NCBI GenBank assembly: GCA_022567815.1
Contig: JADFGI010000096.1
Location: forward strand, 1-9,169
Direction: 5' to 3'
DNA from: Nitrospinota bacterium
Lineage (GTDB): Bacteria; Nitrospinota; Nitrospinia; Nitrospinales; VA-1
DNA: 9,169 nucleotides
The notes beneath the pieces are model-generated. The model did not search any database. It was not told the origin of the DNA and worked only from the letters and a program-made list of their open reading frames with translations. A program made the position numbers and the translations under genes. Shown piece after piece: positions 6,189 to 9,169 of this stretch. Each line of letters starts with the position of its first letter. The first letter of the stretch is position 1.

Positions 6189-8768
6189 TCACTCCACCCT
6201 CACCGCTTCCTTGGGATTGAGTTTGGCGGCAAGGCGTGCGGGATAGAGCCCGGCGGAGGTGGAAACGATCCAGAACATCGAGGTCGTGAGCAAAATAAAC
6301 AAATAGGGAAAATGCATCTGAATGGTCCAGCCGAAAGACTGTTTATTGATGACAAAAATGAGAATGGTGGAAACGACGATTCCCGCGATCAATCCCATCA
6401 CCGATCCTATCAATCCCAATATTCCCGCCTCGATCAACACCACGCGCTTGATCTGTTCCCGGAACGCGCCGAGAAACCGCAGGATTCCCACCTCGCGCTT
6501 GCGCTCCAGAATGAGGGAGATCAGCGTGTTGAACAGGCCCAAAACGGCAACTCCGATGGCGATGATTTCCAGCGCGTAGGTGATGGCGAAGGTTTTGTCG
6601 AAAACTTCAAGAACATCTTTTTTCAACTCCGCATTCGACCGGATGATGAGTTGATACTCTTGGCCGACCGTGTCCAGCACGGCTTGGCGAACCTCCCCGA
6701 GTTTGCTTTTTTCGGCAAGATAAATGATAAAGCTGTTGATGTCCGAGTCCCGGTAATATTTTAAAAACGTCGTTCTGTCGAGAATGATGTAACCGCGTTC
6801 GCGGGAGTAATCGTAATACACCGCCACGATTTCTAACTTCAGCTTACCGTTGGGCGTTAAGAGACTCAGCGGGTCCCCCACATTCACCTTATGCTTGAGA
6901 GAGAACGCTTCCGAGACGATGGCCCGGTTGTGGCCGACCATCCACTGGTCCAGTTCCTGCGCTGGCGGGCCCGTCTTAATAATAAGGTTGCCATATTGGG
7001 CGAGTACGGAGAAATCTCCTGTAGCCAGGACTACGGGTTTGTCGTTGTAGGAGATGTCGATAGCGCGGAACTGGTCGATTTCGGCGACTCCGGGAATTTT
7101 TTTCAAAGGTTCCACAAGTTTAGAGGGCAGGGTGTATTGGTAATCAATGTCCCGGCCTCCGGCGATGCGGATGAAAATGTCGGCACGCAGGGTCTGCTCG
7201 ATCCAGACGATCACGGTTTGGCGGAAACTGTGGACCATGATCGACATGCTGATGACCATCATGAACGCGATGGCCAGGGAGGAAACCGCCAGCGCGTTGC
7301 GGCCGACGTTTTGCGACAGATTCATGCTGGCCAGCAAACCCTCTCCGCCAAACCAGTTCCTGCAAATACCATGAAGGAGCCGTCGCGCCAGAAGAAGCGC
7401 CGAGGGAGAGAGCAGGGACAATCCCATAATGACCAGGAATACCGACAAAAATCCGAAATAAGGAAAATTATCAATCGACGGGAGTTGGGTGCAGATGGCG
7501 GCCAGAACCAGCGTCCCGAACGCCGACTGATTGAGCCTGCGGTTGCCGCGGAACAGTTTGAGGTCGTAGCTCCCGCGCCGCATGACCAGGGCAGGAGATG
7601 TTCTGGCCGCATCATAAGCGGGGATGAGCGCCGACACAAAAGACAGTCCGATGCCCAGCAGAAGATAAGGCCACATTTTTTGCCACTGGAAATCCACCTC
7701 CGTCACATAGCTGGGCACATACAGATTGTTGATGGTCATGGAAATCGCGTCCAGGGAGAATTGAGCGAAGTAGTAGCCCAATCCGATTCCCAGAAACGAA
7801 CCGATGGTTCCGATGATCCCGGCTTCCAGAAAAAAGATGGCGGCCACAAGGGTGCGGGTTGCTCCCAGGGCTCGCAGGGTGCCGATTTCCATCCGTCTGC
7901 GCACGACCGACAGGGCGATCATGTTGTAGATCAGATAGAGCCCGACCAACAAGGCGACGAAGCTGAGCGCGGTGAGATTGTATTGGAAGGCGCGCAACAT
8001 TTTTTCGACTTGCTGGCCTTTTCTTTGCGGGCGGTCGATTCTCAGAAAATCTGGAAGCACCTCGGAAATCTTTTGCTTCATCCGGTCGAAATCGTGGTCC
8101 TTGAGAAATTCCACATCGATACGGTCGAGTTTGCCCAGCTTGCCCAGAGCCAATTGGGCGGCGGCGATGTCCATCATGGCGAAGTTGCCGTTGAGCGCCT
8201 TGGCGATGCCTTTGTTTTCCAGCACCGCTGTGACGTTAAGTTCTCGTTTTTTCCCGTTAATAAGAAAGTCGATGGAGTCCCCCGGTTGAAAATGAGTTCC
8301 GGGAATGAATTTTTCCGGCAGGATGATGCCATTGGGGTCCATGATGATGGGAAGCAGACCTTTCAAGTCGGGCTCTACCGTTTTCAACGAGAAATCGCGG
8401 ATGCCGCTGTCCTGCAAAAGATCGGTTCCCAGGATTTCCACCACCTCGCCCGTGCTTGATTCTATGCCGTATCCCTCGATCACCGGATAGACTTTGATCC
8501 ATTCCCTGAGAGCAAGCAGTTTGCTGAAATGAGTTTCGTCAAAACTCAGACCTTCCGCATGGATCACCGCTTCGGATTTTCCCAACACCAGATCGACGCT
8601 TTCCTGAAATGAAAGCATGGTTTGCGCGTTGGTGAGGCGGATGCTCAAAAATACCGCGACACCGATCGCGACTCCCACAATGGTGATGACGGACCGAAAT
8701 GGATCGCGCAGGAGCGGGCGCAGGATGAGCGCCGTGAACAAATTCTTGAAGTAAAAAAGAAAATTCAT
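6189..8768 (-). CDS. ABC transporter permease with two FtsX/MacB-type domains
   Basis: An 859-residue inner-membrane permease of the type that extrudes or handles lipids, lipoproteins or peptides rather than importing small solutes. The layout is duplicated. An N-terminal helix (about 25-43) leads to a large periplasmic domain (about 50-255) and a first FtsX domain (about 265-395). Two linker helices (about 415-462) follow, then a helix at 492-512, a second periplasmic domain (about 520-720) and a second FtsX domain (about 728-857). Each FtsX domain has the cytoplasmic signature: RRRMEIGTLRALGATR (290-305) and ERKREVGILRFLGA (755-768). The C-terminus ends in the usual YPARLAAKLNPKEAVRVE. Length suits the YbbP-like group. 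These permeases need an ATPase, usually encoded just upstream; here upstream is 400 bp of non-coding repeats, so the partner must lie elsewhere. The ATG has no Shine-Dalgarno sequence, but an in-frame TAA shortly upstream and the following helix fix it. Substrate unknown. Confidence 0.88.
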   Translation of the reverse strand: MNFLFYFKNLFTALILRPLLRDPFRSVITIVGVAIGVAVFLSIRLTNAQTMLSFQESVDLVLGKSEAVIHAEGLSFDETHFSKLLALREWIKVYPVIEGYGIESSTGEVVEILGTDLLQDSGIRDFSLKTVEPDLKGLLPIIMDPNGIILPEKFIPGTHFQPGDSIDFLINGKKRELNVTAVLENKGIAKALNGNFAMMDIAAAQLALGKLGKLDRIDVEFLKDHDFDRMKQKISEVLPDFLRIDRPQRKGQQVEKMLRAFQYNLTALSFVALLVGLYLIYNMIALSVVRRRMEIGTLRALGATRTLVAAIFFLEAGIIGTIGSFLGIGLGYYFAQFSLDAISMTINNLYVPSYVTEVDFQWQKMWPYLLLGIGLSFVSALIPAYDAARTSPALVMRRGSYDLKLFRGNRRLNQSAFGTLVLAAICTQLPSIDNFPYFGFLSVFLVIMGLSLLSPSALLLARRLLHGICRNWFGGEGLLASMNLSQNVGRNALAVSSLAIAFMMVISMSIMVHSFRQTVIVWIEQTLRADIFIRIAGGRDIDYQYTLPSKLVEPLKKIPGVAEIDQFRAIDISYNDKPVVLATGDFSVLAQYGNLIIKTGPPAQELDQWMVGHNRAIVSEAFSLKHKVNVGDPLSLLTPNGKLKLEIVAVYYDYSRERGYIILDRTTFLKYYRDSDINSFIIYLAEKSKLGEVRQAVLDTVGQEYQLIIRSNAELKKDVLEVFDKTFAITYALEIIAIGVAVLGLFNTLISLILERKREVGILRFLGAFREQIKRVVLIEAGILGLIGSVMGLIAGIVVSTILIFVINKQSFGWTIQMHFPYLFILLTTSMFWIVSTSAGLYPARLAAKLNPKEAVRVE

Positions 8769-8775
8769 TGTGAAT

Positions 8776-8810
8776 AAGAATAAAGAATATAGAATTTAGA
8801 ATCCAGAAGG
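8776..8810. repeat. Degenerate 7-bp tandem repeat, five units
   Basis: Units in order: AAGAATA, AAGAATA, TAGAATT, TAGAATC, CAGAAGG. The first two are identical and the rest drift. The array begins 8 bp before the permease start codon, within its leader, and leaves no room for a Shine-Dalgarno sequence. Confidence 0.6.
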
Positions 8811-8816
8811 GAGAAA

Positions 8817-8848
8817 CAAAAAAAACAGGGACCAGTATTTGCTCCTGT
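8817..8848 (-). terminator. Terminator-like hairpin upstream of the permease gene
   Basis: Read leftward, ACAGG pairs with CCTGT across about 14 nt and is followed at once by a run of at least eight T residues. It has the form of an intrinsic terminator, although the stem is only 5 bp. It could end transcription from a gene beyond the window or attenuate the permease transcript. Confidence 0.35.
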
Positions 8849-8876
8849 AAATTTTTATGGATGCCTCGAAAAATCC

Positions 8877-8898
8877 AATTTTGTGGGCAAACAAAATT
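8877..8898. repeat. 8-bp perfect inverted repeat
   Basis: AATTTTGT (8877-8884) and ACAAAATT (8891-8898) flank the 6-nt spacer GGGCAA. This AT-rich dyad, about 110-130 bp upstream of the permease start, could be an operator. No promoter was recognised with it. Confidence 0.35.
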
Positions 8899-8930
8899 TA
8901 AAAATCCCTCCAGGCCCGTTCGGGAAAGGA

Positions 8931-9156
8931 GAGCTTTGCGTAAGTCGTGAATCTTTATGGAGTTTGCTCTGAGTCCACCCCATACGTCATCGCGAGCCGC
9001 AAAGCGGCGCGGCTGTGATATTCCACCCTTGCCTTCATGCCCCGAAGGGGTAGACCCAGAGTCTCTGGATTTACCCCTTCGGGGCACGAAAGCTTCGGAA
9101 TATTATAACGGCTTCGTCGCCGTTGGCTTCTCGCAACGACGGGTTATGCAAAGCTC
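8931..9156. repeat. Large concentric palindromic element (MITE- or REP-like)
   Basis: Nested inverted repeats share a centre near 9062. The core CCAGAG-T-CTCTGG (9056-9068) is perfect. TGCCCCGAAGGGGTA (9038-9052) pairs perfectly with TACCCCTTCGGGGCA (9072-9086). ATATTCC (9018-9024) pairs with GGAATAT (9097-9103). CGTCATCGCGAG (8985-8996) pairs with 9130-9141 at 10 of 12 positions. Further out, GAGCTTTGCGTAA (8931-8943) pairs with 9144-9156 at 12 of 13, though the left side has about 40 extra bases (8944-8984). The CGTCATYGCGAG edge resembles widespread bacterial palindromic repeats beginning GTCATTGCGAG. No gene is seen between 8769 and the window end. Confidence 0.75.
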
Positions 9157-9169
9157 ACTTCCGTGAAGG

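Noticed and set aside
6171..6764. A 197-codon forward frame overlapping the permease C-terminus
   Set aside because: Antisense to the conserved second FtsX domain; low-complexity polar translation and no ribosome-binding site.
6891..8459. A 522-codon open frame on the forward strand
   Set aside because: It lies wholly antisense to the FtsX permease, whose domains and motifs are clear. Its translation is rich in Asp, Gln, Gly and His with no recognisable fold, as expected of a shadow frame in GC-biased DNA.
8539..9087. A leftward 182-codon frame upstream of and overlapping the permease start
   Set aside because: It runs through the palindromic element and into the permease N-terminus in another frame. 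The translation has no domain-like character and is not an ABC ATPase.

Overview
The window reads as chromosomal DNA of a Gram-negative, rod-shaped bacterium. It encodes the cell-wall polymerase RodA, an RNase E/G-family nuclease, a lipoprotein of the outer-membrane BamE/SmpA type, a nitrate/nitrite porter and a large FtsX-type ABC permease. Base composition is moderate inside genes and clearly AT-rich between 116 and 966. A NarK-type porter together with delta-proteobacteria-like RodA and RNase G sequences would suit Nitrospinota or a related group, but this is a guess from gene content and no marker here proves it.

Layout. Positions 1-115 hold what is probably the start of a leftward gene cut by the window edge. 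Positions 116-966 are an 850-bp gene-free stretch between divergent genes. It carries two head-to-tail DnaA-box sequences, a very AT-rich tract and a third, inverted DnaA box, so it is a candidate replication origin. rodA (967-2067) and rng (2321-3853) follow rightward, the second with a structured leader. A small lipoprotein gene (4140-4469) lies between two long imperfect inverted repeats (3986-4121 and 4466-4642) that stop almost exactly at its ribosome-binding site and its stop codon. An NNP-family nitrate/nitrite transporter gene (4699-6117) comes next. It converges on a leftward two-domain FtsX permease gene (6189-8768) that has no ATPase gene beside it. The last 400 bp are gene-free: heptanucleotide tandem repeats, a terminator-like hairpin and a large palindromic element centred on 9062.

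How the parts relate. RodA (septum-independent wall elongation) and RNase G (cafA/rng) are typical members of mre-type cell-shape clusters, but mreBCD and the partner penicillin-binding protein are not next to them here. The transporter and permease look like independent units. The most unusual material is non-coding: the candidate origin, and a family of palindromic or inverted repeats. A 40-bp segment is shared, in inverted orientation, between the right arm of the lipoprotein cassette and the palindrome at the window end, so these repeats probably belong to one dispersed element family.
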